The notes beneath the pieces were generated by a model. It was not told the origin of the DNA and made no database searches. It worked only from the letters and a program-made list of their open reading frames with translations. The position numbers and the translations under genes were made by a program. Below are positions 9,744-17,999 of a DNA stretch of 64,000 bases, one piece after another. The stretch is from the NCBI GenBank assembly GCA_016719405.1, contig JADJZE010000022.1, positions 131,501 to 195,500 of the forward strand, written 5' to 3'. This DNA is from Candidatus Aalborgicola lynettensis (GTDB lineage: Bacteria > Pseudomonadota > Gammaproteobacteria > Burkholderiales > Burkholderiaceae_C). Within the stretch, counting starts at the first letter, position 1, and each line of letters begins with the position of its first letter.

Positions 9744-10913
9744 CTACCCGCCGCCGCTGTCCCCGTCCTGACGCTGCGCAATGGTGACCAGCAGCGCCCG
9801 GGCCTGCGCTTGCAAAAGCGGGATACCGGACTCCAGCACCTCGTCAATCAATTCGCGCGCCTCCTCCCACAACTCGACTGCGGCAGACTCGCGTGCCAGC
9901 GCCAACTTGACAACATAGGCTTTGTCCAGCGACGGCTGGGTTTCATCCCCGTCCGCGTTATCGGTCATTTCTTCAGCTTCTGCGGCGACATCAATTTCGA
10001 TGTCGATACCGGCCACTGCGGGTGTTTCTGCGGGAGCAAGGGTAGACGACTGCGAGGACGCTGCCGACGCGCCCCATTGCGATGGACGGCTCCAAAATGG
10101 AATCGTCGCCGAGGGCATGGATACGTTGGCAACGGCATCATCACATGCCACATCCAGCACTTCCGGTGCGGGCATGGAGTCGCTCCATGCGGGGGCGTCA
10201 CGTGCATCGCGTTGCTCCTGTTCAGCCATTTCACGCAAACGGCGGGCATGCTCCTCGCGCTGCATTGCCCGGGCTTCACGCCGCTGCGCCAGGTCCTGAC
10301 GCACCCGCGCCACCTCATTGGCGGCGGCCTCCAGGTCAAATTCAAACTGCGGATCAAGCTCTGCTGCGTGGCTAACGCCCCAATCGCTATCGGATGCATC
10401 GGCAAATTCTGGCTCCACCGCCACCGCGCGGTGCGCCGGTACCTGCCCAGCCTGGGTGCCGTGCGCCGCAACGGCCGCCGCTGGTGTGGTTTTGCCCTGT
10501 GCGACGTGTACGGGCAGCAGTGAATCATCGTCCAGGGCCATCCGGCCCGTGCCTTGGCGTTGCCATGGCCCGCGGCGCCAAAGTTGCAACAGGACAAACA
10601 CCATCACCAGCGCCACCAGAACCCATGCGCCTTGCGCAAGCGACGGTTTTATTGCATAGGGGGCATCCGCACCGGCCGCCTCGCGGGCCTGCAACTGCTG
10701 CAAGCCGACGTGCGTGGCCCGCGCCTGCTGCAAGATGGCATTCACTTCGGCCTCCATGCGGTCAAGGTGCGCGGGCGCCGCGGCAACCGCGTCTTGCGGC
10801 ACAGCAACGGGATCTTGCGAAGGAAGTAGTGTCGTCAACAAAATGGCCTCGCCTGCGGTGCACGGAGAATCCTGCTGCGGCGCAGTTTTCCATGTGGGGG
10901 CATGATAAAGCAT
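9744..10913 (-). CDS. Single-pass membrane protein with FimV-like C-terminal region
   Basis: 389 residues from the longest start; an internal ATG at 10757 (MEAEVNAILQQ) is an alternative. A short N-terminal part with a coiled-coil-like stretch (about 52-78) precedes one membrane helix (about 94-112, LAQGAWVLVALVMVFVLLQL). A long Ala/Glu/Pro-rich cytoplasmic linker follows, then a helical C-terminus (about 330-385; YVVKLALARE, ARELIDEVLESG) that resembles the TPR-like C-terminal domain of FimV/HubP proteins. No LysM domain is present. Function is unknown; a role in polar organisation or pili would be only inference. Confidence 0.6.
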   Translation of the reverse strand: MLYHAPTWKTAPQQDSPCTAGEAILLTTLLPSQDPVAVPQDAVAAAPAHLDRMEAEVNAILQQARATHVGLQQLQAREAAGADAPYAIKPSLAQGAWVLVALVMVFVLLQLWRRGPWQRQGTGRMALDDDSLLPVHVAQGKTTPAAAVAAHGTQAGQVPAHRAVAVEPEFADASDSDWGVSHAAELDPQFEFDLEAAANEVARVRQDLAQRREARAMQREEHARRLREMAEQEQRDARDAPAWSDSMPAPEVLDVACDDAVANVSMPSATIPFWSRPSQWGASAASSQSSTLAPAETPAVAGIDIEIDVAAEAEEMTDNADGDETQPSLDKAYVVKLALARESAAVELWEEARELIDEVLESGIPLLQAQARALLVTIAQRQDGDSGGG

Positions 10914-10960
10914 CCCCTCCCCGACCCGGGGATGGTTGCCGTTTTCTGGGTTTTATATTG

Positions 10961-10979
10961 CACACAATTTAATTGTGTG
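10961..10979. promoter_or_regulatory. Palindromic OhrR-type operator
   Basis: CACACAATTTAATTGTGTG is a perfect palindrome of two 9-bp arms around one central base. It lies 13 nt before the ohrR start, over or near the promoter. OhrR proteins bind AT-rich palindromes with a core like ACAATT/AATTGT, so this fits autoregulation. No similar site is apparent directly upstream of ohr, which implies that ohrR, the cytochrome gene and ohr may be transcribed together from here. Confidence 0.72.
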
Positions 10980-10992
10980 ATACATTCAACCC

Positions 10993-11451
10993 ATGCCAAT
11001 CACCACGCCTCGCAACCCCGCACTGCTACTGGACAACCAGTTGTGTTTTTCCCTGTATGCCGCTTCCCTGTCGATGACCAAGCTGTACAAGCCGCTGCTG
11101 GATGCCTTGGGGCTGACCTATCCGCAATACCTGGTGATGCTGGTGTTGTGGGAGCAAGACGGGCCAACGGTTTCGACCCTGGGTGAGCGCCTGAACCTGG
11201 ATTCCGGCACGCTGACGCCCCTGCTCAAACGCATGGAGCAAGCCGGCTTACTGGAGCGCAAACGCTGTGCGGACGACGAACGCCGGGTACAGCTGTTTCT
11301 GACGCCGGCAGGCGCTGCACTGCAACAACGCACGACCAATATCCCAGGCTGTGTGCTGGCCCAAACCGGCTGCACGGTGCCTGAGGTGGTGGCGCTGACC
11401 CGCCAACTGCAACAACTGCGCGCCCAAATCGTTGCCGTCCAGCCCCCCTGA
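10993..11451 (+). CDS. ohrR: Organic-peroxide-sensing MarR-family repressor OhrR
   Basis: 152 residues. A winged helix-turn-helix spans about 45-110 (PTVSTLGERLNLDSGTLTPLLKRME; DDERRVQLFLT). The reactive cysteine is Cys18 in LDNQLCFSLYAAS, the position conserved in OhrR. Two further cysteines near the C-terminus (IPGCVLAQTGC) could act as the resolving residue of a 2-Cys type sensor. Oxidation by organic hydroperoxides releases the repressor from DNA. It lies beside ohr, its normal target, and just after a palindromic operator. Confidence 0.93.
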   Translation: MPITTPRNPALLLDNQLCFSLYAASLSMTKLYKPLLDALGLTYPQYLVMLVLWEQDGPTVSTLGERLNLDSGTLTPLLKRMEQAGLLERKRCADDERRVQLFLTPAGAALQQRTTNIPGCVLAQTGCTVPEVVALTRQLQQLRAQIVAVQPP

Positions 11452-11508
11452 CAAACCACACGTACCCCGTCCCATCGCCACCCCCTGCACCAACCTAAAG
11501 GAGTCCCC

Positions 11509-12192
11509 ATGCGTCCCGTTTTTACATCCCCTGCACCGCACGCCACACGGCGCCACGCCCGCGTAGTGCGTTGGTACGTTGCCGCCCTGGGCCTGGGGCT
11601 CGCATCCGCCAGCATGGCCGCCGACGCCCCGGCCCCATCGCCCGCAACAGCAACCGTTGTCAACGTGGACAACAACAGCTTCCAGTGCATGCGCAAAACC
11701 ATGCTGCCGGTGCGCCATTTTTATGTCGACAACCTGCTGGGCAACCAGGCTGGCACGCTGGCCGCCGCCAACGCACCCAAAGGCGCCATCTACCCCGCCG
11801 GCTCGGTGGTGCAACTGGTACCCACTGAGGCCATGGTCAAACGCGAACCCGGCTTCAGCCCCGCCACCGGTGACTGGGAGTTTTTTGAGCTGGAGGTCAA
11901 CGACCAGGGCTCCAAAATTGGCAAGCGCGGTTTTGCCGAAGTCAACAACCGCTTTGGCAAAAACTGCTTCACCTGCCACGTACCGGCCCGCGATCCATGG
12001 GACTTCATCTGCGAAACCGGCCACAACTGCGAACCCATCCCCATTGACCACAAAATGACCGGTGCCCTGCAGCGCTCCGACCCCCGCTGCGGCGCACCCG
12101 AGCCCCAGGACGGCGACGCCATGGCCTTGTTCAAGCTGCGCGCCATGGTCGTGATTGGCAGCACCGTCGGCTGGTTCAAAAGCCTGTTCTGA
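11509..12192 (+). CDS. Cytochrome P460-family periplasmic protein
   Basis: 227 residues with a signal peptide (about 1-38, cleavage near ASMAADAP). A c-type heme motif CFTCH lies at about 152-156 (NNRFGKNCFTCHVPARDPWDF), followed by a segment rich in cysteine (ETGHNCEPIPI). Position and context match the cytochrome P460 family, in which a single heme is cross-linked to the chain, although the cross-link residue cannot be verified here. It lies between ohrR and ohr, preceded by a good AAAGGAG ribosome site. The unusual placement suggests a link to peroxide or reactive nitrogen stress; this is inference. Confidence 0.72.
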   Translation: MRPVFTSPAPHATRRHARVVRWYVAALGLGLASASMAADAPAPSPATATVVNVDNNSFQCMRKTMLPVRHFYVDNLLGNQAGTLAAANAPKGAIYPAGSVVQLVPTEAMVKREPGFSPATGDWEFFELEVNDQGSKIGKRGFAEVNNRFGKNCFTCHVPARDPWDFICETGHNCEPIPIDHKMTGALQRSDPRCGAPEPQDGDAMALFKLRAMVVIGSTVGWFKSLF

Positions 12193-12277
12193 CACAACTG
12201 GCGCCCCACGTACATCACCCCTATCCGTTTCCCCACCCGTTCCATCCAGGAACGCAACCTTTGAAAGAGCGCACCGC

Positions 12278-12709
12278 ATGTCCACCAACACCATCGAAAA
12301 AGTCATCTACCAAGCCCACGCCACCTCTACCGGCGGACGCGACGGCACCACCCGCACCTCCGACGGCCTGCTCGACCTCAAACTGGCCGTACCCAAGGAA
12401 ATGGGCGGCGCGGGCGGCGGCGTCAACCCCGAGCAGTTGTTCGCAGCCGGCTACAGCGCCTGCTTTATTGGTGCCATGAAGTTTGTCGCCGGTATGCAAA
12501 AAATCGCCCTGCCCGCCGATACCCGCATTGACGCCACCGTGGGCATTGGCCAGATTCCGGCCGGTTTTGGCATTGAAGTGCAACTGGCCGTGCACATCCC
12601 CGGTATGGAGCGCGCCAGCGCCGAAGCCCTGGTCGCAAAAGCCCACGCCGTGTGCCCCTACTCCAACGCCACACGCGGCAATATCGACGTCACGCTGACG
12701 GTCGTTTAA
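12278..12709 (+). CDS. ohr: Organic hydroperoxide resistance protein (Ohr subfamily of OsmC/Ohr)
   Basis: 143 residues from the ATG at 12278 (MSTNTIEKVIYQAHATSTGG). The two catalytic cysteines are in FAAGYSACF and AHAVCPYSNATRGN, the Ohr-type spacing. Ohr is a cytoplasmic thiol peroxidase that reduces organic hydroperoxides, using lipoylated partner proteins as electron donor. The gene follows the P460 cytochrome by about 85 nt and is probably under OhrR control. Confidence 0.95.
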   Translation: MSTNTIEKVIYQAHATSTGGRDGTTRTSDGLLDLKLAVPKEMGGAGGGVNPEQLFAAGYSACFIGAMKFVAGMQKIALPADTRIDATVGIGQIPAGFGIEVQLAVHIPGMERASAEALVAKAHAVCPYSNATRGNIDVTLTVV

Positions 12710-12726
12710 GCACAGCACAAGCTGCC

Positions 12727-12756
12727 CATCCGCCCGGCCCGTGCGCCGGGCGGATG
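12727..12756 (+). terminator. Strong hairpin after ohr (possible terminator)
   Basis: CATCCGCCCGGC and GCCGGGCGGATG form a perfect 12-bp GC-rich stem with a 6-nt loop. It starts 18 nt after the ohr stop. No T-tract follows, so it may be a transcript-stabilising or rho-assisted end rather than a classical intrinsic terminator. Confidence 0.5.
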
Positions 12757-12795
12757 CAATGTTGCAGTCAGGCATTTGGGGCATGATGCGTGCCT

Positions 12796-13551
12796 ATGCG
12801 ACTGGCGCTTTTCTCCGACATTCACGGCAACATCCAGGCCCTTGAGGCCTGCCTGGCGCACGCCCAGGGCCAGCAGGCCGAACGCCTCGCTTTTTTAGGC
12901 GACATGGTGGGCTACGGTGCCGATCCTGTCGCCGTGGTGCAGCGTGTTCAGGGCCTGGTTCTCCAGGGAGCCTGTGCGCTGCAGGGCAACCACGATGCCA
13001 TGGCCGTACATCCGCCGCAAGACGTCCAGACCATCGGCGAAAGCACCGCACGCTGGACCCACAGGCAACTCCAACCCGAACAGCGCGCGTGGCTGGCCGA
13101 GTTGCCCCTCACCGCATACGAAGACACCCTGCTGCTGGTCCACGCCAGTGCAGAGGAGCCGGCCCTGTGGCACTACGTGTACGACCAGCGTTCCGCCACC
13201 GCCAGCCTGGACGCCGCCTTGCTGCAATGGCCCGGTGTGCGCTACGTATTGGGCGGGCATGTGCACATGCAAACCCTGTACTACCGAGGCAGCGGCCACG
13301 ACCTGATGTTATTCAAACCCCAGCCGGGGATTGCCATTCCCGTGCCACGCCACCGCCAATGGGTCGGCACCATCGGTTCCGTCGGCCAACCGCGTGATGG
13401 CAACACCCACGCCATGTACGCCCTGCTGGACACCGGGCGCGCCCAACTCACCTACCACCGCGTGCCCTATGACTTCCACGCCGCCGCCGAAGCAGTGCGC
13501 CAAGCCGGTTTGCCCGCATTTTTTGCCGACCGGCTGGAGGCGGGGCGATGA
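12796..13551 (+). CDS. Metallophosphoesterase (YfcE/DUF2156-like calcineurin fold)
   Basis: About 251 residues from the ATG at 12796; a GTG two codons earlier is also open. Phosphoesterase motifs in order: FSDIHGN (about 6-12), FLGDMVGYGADP (about 36-47), GNHDA (about 69-73), LLVHASAEEP and a late GGHVHMQ. These bind two metal ions. Such enzymes hydrolyse phosphodiesters or phosphoproteins; the substrate is unknown. The stop overlaps the start of the following kinase gene in an ATGA sequence, so the two are translationally coupled and probably act together. Confidence 0.88.
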   Translation: MRLALFSDIHGNIQALEACLAHAQGQQAERLAFLGDMVGYGADPVAVVQRVQGLVLQGACALQGNHDAMAVHPPQDVQTIGESTARWTHRQLQPEQRAWLAELPLTAYEDTLLLVHASAEEPALWHYVYDQRSATASLDAALLQWPGVRYVLGGHVHMQTLYYRGSGHDLMLFKPQPGIAIPVPRHRQWVGTIGSVGQPRDGNTHAMYALLDTGRAQLTYHRVPYDFHAAAEAVRQAGLPAFFADRLEAGR

Positions 13552-15071
13552 AATTACTGGAGAGCGGCACCGCGCTGGACGGCTTCGTCATTGAGGACTG
13601 CATCCACTCCGGTGGCATGGCCCACATTTACCGCGTGCGCTACGCCGACAGCCAGCGCAGCCCCGGTTTTGACATGGCCATGAAAATCCCGCGCATGACT
13701 GCGGGCGACGGGGGCGAAAACATTGTCAGCTTCGAGGTCGAATGCCAAATCATGCAGGCCCTGCACGGCCCCCATGTGCCGCGTTTTGTGGCCACGGGGG
13801 ATTTGGACCGGGTGCCCTACCTGGTCATGGAATACATCAACGGCCACACGCTGGAACATTGGCTGAACATCGAGCCCCGCCCGGATGTGCAGGAAATTGC
13901 CCGCCTGGGCGCCGCCATGGCCCGCGCCGCGCATGCCCTGCACCAGCAAAACACCGTGCACCTGGACCTGAAACCCGCCAACGTATTGTTCCGCCCCGAC
14001 GGCAGCGCCGTGTTGCTGGACTTTGGCCTGTCCTGCCACGCCCACTTTCCCGACCTGCTGGCCGAGCAATTGCGCAAGGCCGTAGGCTCACCGGCCTGGA
14101 TTGCGCCCGAGCAGGTGGTAGGTGTGCGCGGCGACCCGCGCAGCGACCTGTTTGCCATCGGCGTCATGCTCTACCAGCTGGTCACCGGGGAACTGCCTTT
14201 TGGCGAACCCCAAACCGCCGGTGGGCTGCGCCAGCGCCTGTGGATGGACCCCGCGCCGCCGCGCAAACGCCAGCCCCTGCTGCCCGAGTGGCTGCAAGAG
14301 GTGATCCTGCGCTGCCTGGAGCCCGAAGCCGACCGGCGCTACCCATCGGGCGCCCACCTGGCCTTTGACCTGACCCACCCGGCGCAAGTTACCGTGACCG
14401 TGCGCGGGCGCAACACCACCGGCACTCCGTTTCGCACCCACTTCAAACGCTGGATCAAGGCCGCCGGCATGCACTACCAGCCCAGCCCCCTGCCCGCGCA
14501 GCAAATTGAAGAAGTGCCCATCGTCATGGTGGCGGTACCGCACAAAGACGTGAGCGACGCCACGCTCTACTCGTTGCGCCAGGCGGTGGCCCGCGCCTTG
14601 GGCACCCGCCCCGGCGCGCGCCTGGCCTGCGTCACGGTCATCTCGCCCAGCCAGACCAGTGCGTCCGACAGTGCCAAGAGCGAAACCAGCGTGCAGCGGC
14701 GCTACATCAGCACCCTGCGCCAATGGGCCCAGCCGCTGGACATGCCCGGCCACCAGACCTCGTACCACGTGCTCGAGTCCGGCGACGTGGCGCAGGCTTT
14801 GCTGCACTACGCCACGGGCAACCACGTCAGCGTCATCGTTATGGGGGCGGCCACCCACGGCCTGAAAACCCAGCGTTTTGTGGCAACGGTGCCCATTAAA
14901 GTGGCCATGGGCGCACCGTGCACCGTGATCCTGGTCAAGCAGGCATTGCCGTTCGCGCACCTGGGCGAAGCTGCCCCGCACAAGGCCCCGGACGATGCCG
15001 CCGACACACAAGTAATGGATGACGGAACCCGCCACTCGCTGTTTGGCGACGACTTGGGGCCACTGGGGTAG
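13548..15071 (+). CDS. Ser/Thr protein kinase fused to a universal-stress-protein domain
   Basis: 507 residues. Kinase domain about 10-285: SGGMAHIY in the nucleotide loop, Lys46 (AMKIPRM), a catalytic loop HLDLKPAN (139-146), DFG (159-161) and APE (187-189). The HRD arginine is replaced by leucine, so this is a non-RD kinase that may not need activation-loop phosphorylation. From about 324 to 467 the chain has a UspA-like fold, including VIVMGAATHGL and a late ATVPIKVAMGAPCTVILVK, which match the Usp nucleotide-binding end. No membrane segment is seen. It overlaps the phosphoesterase gene by 4 nt and is followed by srkA. Confidence 0.9.
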   Translation: MKLLESGTALDGFVIEDCIHSGGMAHIYRVRYADSQRSPGFDMAMKIPRMTAGDGGENIVSFEVECQIMQALHGPHVPRFVATGDLDRVPYLVMEYINGHTLEHWLNIEPRPDVQEIARLGAAMARAAHALHQQNTVHLDLKPANVLFRPDGSAVLLDFGLSCHAHFPDLLAEQLRKAVGSPAWIAPEQVVGVRGDPRSDLFAIGVMLYQLVTGELPFGEPQTAGGLRQRLWMDPAPPRKRQPLLPEWLQEVILRCLEPEADRRYPSGAHLAFDLTHPAQVTVTVRGRNTTGTPFRTHFKRWIKAAGMHYQPSPLPAQQIEEVPIVMVAVPHKDVSDATLYSLRQAVARALGTRPGARLACVTVISPSQTSASDSAKSETSVQRRYISTLRQWAQPLDMPGHQTSYHVLESGDVAQALLHYATGNHVSVIVMGAATHGLKTQRFVATVPIKVAMGAPCTVILVKQALPFAHLGEAAPHKAPDDAADTQVMDDGTRHSLFGDDLGPLG

Positions 15072-15113
15072 CTGGGGCTGACGCGCTTGGCCATTCAGAC
15101 CGACAATCGCAGC

Positions 15114-16184
15114 ATGCCCCACGACCCCACCCCACCCCACACCGGCGACACCCAGCGCCACCCCTTTGAAGCCCTGACCCCCGACGTGGTGCTGGACGCG
15201 CTGGAAAGCGTGCACCTGCGCGGCGATGGGCGCCTGACCGCCCTGTCTTCCTACGAAAACCGGGTCTACCAGGTGCAACTCGAAGACGGCAGCGCCGTGG
15301 TGGCCAAGTTTTACCGCCCCGGGCGCTGGAGCCACGAGCAGATTCTGGAAGAACACCACTTTGCCGCCGAGCTGATGGGCGAGGAAGTCCCCGTCGTCGG
15401 CCCGCTGGCACTGTCCGGCGCCACGCTGCACGACTTTGGCGGTTTTGCCTTCAGCGTCAGCCCACGCCGGGGCGGGCGTATGCCCGAGCTGGACAGCGAC
15501 GAGGTGCTGGAATGGATTGGCCGCTTTCTGGGGCGCATCCACACCGTGGGCGCGGCACGCCCCTTTGCCAGCCGCCCGGCGCTGAACCTGCAAAGCTTTG
15601 CCGTGGAGCCCATGCAGTGGCTGCTGGCGCACGACCAGATTCCGCTGGACGTGCAATCGCGCTGGGAGAAACAGTGCCTGATTGCTATTGATTTGATAGC
15701 TGCTTGCGCTTGTCTGGCGTGCGGAAATGGCCAATTTGACCCACAAGACCCGGACGCCATCCAGCTGCTGCGCCTGCACGGCGACTGCCACCCCGGCAAC
15801 ATTTTGTGGACCCCCACCGATGCCCCCGCCACCGCCGGCCCAGGCCCGCACTTTGTGGACCTGGACGACGCCCGCATGGGCCCGGCGGTGCAAGACCTGT
15901 GGATGCTGCTCAGCGGCAACCGCGCCCAGCGCACGCGCCAACTGGGCGCGCTGGTGGACGGCTACGAACAATTCCGCGCCTTCGACCGGCGCGAACTGGC
16001 GCTGATTGAGCCCCTGCGCACCCTGCGCCTGATTCACTACAGCGCCTGGCTGGCCCGGCGCTGGAGCGACCCCACCTTTCCGGTCAACTTTCCGTGGTTT
16101 GGCTCCAGCGACTACTGGAGTGGGCAGGTACTCATGCTGGAGGAGCAGATCGAAGCCATGCAGGAAGACCCGCTGGTGGTGTAG
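15114..16184 (+). CDS. srkA: Stress response kinase SrkA (YihE/RdoA) with an in-frame repeat insertion
   Basis: 356 residues from the ATG at 15114; a TTG at 15087 is the alternative. It has an aminoglycoside-phosphotransferase fold with SSYENRVYQV, VVAKFYRPGRW, the catalytic LHGDCHPGNIL and the metal-binding FVDLDDARMGP. SrkA counters stress-induced killing in E. coli, where it is about 328 residues. Just before the catalytic loop, a 60-bp copy of the dispersed repeat (15681-15740) is read in frame as 20 residues, IAIDLIAACACLACGNGQFD, giving a Cys-rich surface segment absent from the family. The reading frame is otherwise intact, so the protein probably tolerates it. Confidence 0.92.
   Translation: MPHDPTPPHTGDTQRHPFEALTPDVVLDALESVHLRGDGRLTALSSYENRVYQVQLEDGSAVVAKFYRPGRWSHEQILEEHHFAAELMGEEVPVVGPLALSGATLHDFGGFAFSVSPRRGGRMPELDSDEVLEWIGRFLGRIHTVGAARPFASRPALNLQSFAVEPMQWLLAHDQIPLDVQSRWEKQCLIAIDLIAACACLACGNGQFDPQDPDAIQLLRLHGDCHPGNILWTPTDAPATAGPGPHFVDLDDARMGPAVQDLWMLLSGNRAQRTRQLGALVDGYEQFRAFDRRELALIEPLRTLRLIHYSAWLARRWSDPTFPVNFPWFGSSDYWSGQVLMLEEQIEAMQEDPLVV
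15681..15740 (+). repeat. Dispersed ~60-bp repeat, in-frame copy inside srkA
   Basis: The copy is exactly 60 bp (20 codons). It starts ATTGCTATTGATTTGATAGC, carries the core TAGCTGCTTGCGC, then GTGCGGAAATGGCC, and ends AATTTGAC. It is the most complete copy here and the reference for the others. Confidence 0.88.
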
Positions 16185-16204
16185 CCCCGGCGCAAAAAGT
16201 GACC

Positions 16205-17052
16205 TTACTGCTTGGCGGCTTTCACGTCACCCTCCGCACCAATGCCCAGCATGTAGCCCAGGGACACATGGTGAAAGCGGAACACGGTCTTGTCGGTGTG
16301 AATGGCAATACCAAATGGCACTGACTTACCCTCGGCCAAAGCGAGATCCCCCGCACCCCCGCTCAAACTGCGGGTAAAGGTCACGGTGTAGGTGCCGCCT
16401 TTGTTCTCGCCTTCGGCCTTCACCAGCGCCTTGCCGTCTTTGTTGACACGGGCTTCTGCCACATGGCCATCCAGGTGCACAGCGCCCTTGCCACCCGCGC
16501 CGCTTTTCCACTGAAAATAGTCCGAGTACATATCGCCGCCCAGGTTGGCACCCGCGATGTATTTCTTCTTGTCCGGCGCTGCCCCGGGCATGGAGCGCAC
16601 ATCGATATGGCAGGTGGCCCAGCAGCCAATTTGGTTGGCCTGGGGCACTTTGCTGGCCATCAGCATCACCGCAGCCTTCACCTCGTGCTTGGGGTCTTTC
16701 TCCTCGCGCGGCGCACCCGCATGGGCATCGGCCGGTGGTTTGAAGGTCAAACGCATGTAGAGGTTTTCTGTCGTAAGCCGCCTGTACGCAACCGGGAACA
16801 TCATGGTTTTGGGCGCACCCACCGGCTCCAACTCCTTGTCGGCCACGTTGAAGTTGAAATTCAAAGTGCCTTTTTCTTGGCAGCCACCCTTTTCAAGCCC
16901 GCTGTACCACTGTGGTCGGACTTCTTGGAAACCCATTCGAGTGGTGTGACACCGGCATGGAAGACGTTGATGTCGCGCTTGGGCACCTGCTCCAGTCGGG
17001 GCCGCCGCGCCAGGGGCGCGCCGACTACCAGCAGCGCACCCAGGCCGCGCCG
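16205..17052 (-). pseudogene. Ethylbenzene-dehydrogenase-related (EB_dh) heme protein, frameshifted
   Basis: The C-terminal part (16205 to about 16890) reads well: GCWATCHIDVRSMP with a CxxxCH motif, then a beta-rich domain ending VPFGIAIHTDKTVFRFHHVS, as in the EB_dh heme-binding family attached to NapC/NirT-type cytochromes. Upstream, the match continues in another frame (16861-17052): a membrane segment GALLVVGAPLA, then DINVFHAGVTPLEWVSKKSD. Adding one A to the A4 run at 16890-16893 joins the two as GTAGLKKGGCQEKG. No ATG, GTG or TTG precedes the membrane segment, so the 5' end is also damaged. It is either a decaying gene or a sequence error. Confidence 0.6.
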
Positions 17053-17111
17053 TCAATCGCGGCGGCTGTGCGCTGTACCCACCACCCCACCTGGGGCGGC
17101 ACAATCACAGC

Positions 17112-17971
17112 ATGAATCTCCCTGCGCAAACCCTGAACCTGATTGGCTGTGGCCGCGTCGGCCAAACCCTGGCCCGCTTGTGGACGCAGCAGCGCACCCT
17201 GGCCCTGCACGACGTGTGCACCACCCACCTGGACCGCGCCCAAGCCGCCGTGGCCCTGGTGGGCGCCGGGCACGCCGTGGGTGAACTGGCGGCCATGCGC
17301 CCGGCACCCCTGTGGATGCTGGCGGTTCCCGATGCGCAATTACCCTCCGTGGCACAGGCCCTGGCGCAAGAGCAACGCCACGCACCACCGGCGCTGGTTT
17401 TTCACTGCAGCGGCGCGCTGGACACCCAGGTGCTGGAGCCGCTGCGCGCCATCGGCTGGCAAGTGGCCAGTGCGCATTGCATTTGAGTTTTGCCAGCGTG
17501 CCCGCTGCCGTACAACAGTTCCCCGGCACGCCCTGCGCGCTGGAAGGCGACGCCGCCGCCGTGGCCACCCTGCGCCCCTTGTTTAGCGCCATTGGTGCCC
17601 AGTGTTTTGACGTGGCCAGTGCCGACAAATTGCGCTACCACGCGGCGGCCGTGTTTGCCACCAACTTTTTGCCGGTGCTGCAAACCGTGGCCGAAGATCT
17701 GTGGTTGTCCAGCGGTGTGCCGCCCGGGCTGATAGTGGGCTTGCGCGCCAGTTTGCTGCGCAACGCGGTGGACAACATCACCCGCCTGGGGCCCCAAGCG
17801 GCGCTAACCGGACCGGCCGCACGCGGCGACACGCGGCCATCGCCCGCCAGGCGCATGCCTTGCACGCCCACGACCCGCAGGTGGGCGCCGCCTACGAGGC
17901 CCTTAGCGCTGGCACTGCGGATTGCCGCCACCCCGGCATCTCCGCCCCAGCCCGCCCCCACCGCACCGTGA
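17112..17971 (+). pseudogene. Rossmann-like/DUF2520 protein, three frameshifts
   Basis: Starts MNLPAQTLNLIGCGRVGQTL, an NAD(P)-binding Rossmann motif, and continues as a ProC-like dehydrogenase N-terminus up to a stop at 17486. The family match resumes in a second frame (SFASVPAAVQQFPGTPCALEGD, then DKLRYHAAAVFATNFLPVL, the DUF2520 helical domain), shifts near 17832 to GDTAAIARQAHALHAHDP, and again near 17905 to ALALRIAA. Each break is repaired by inserting one base (T run at 17482-17484; single G near 17832). The function of intact DUF2520 proteins is poorly known. Three lesions in 450 bp suggest decay or poor sequence quality. Confidence 0.7.
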
Positions 17972-17999
17972 GTGTGGCCATGGCGCGGGTATAGTTTTC

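Noticed and set aside
14088..16037. A 649-codon open frame antisense to the kinase-UspA and srkA genes
   Set aside because: It is a GC-rich shadow with His/Gln/Gly-rich composition and no domain; the plus-strand genes are clearly real.
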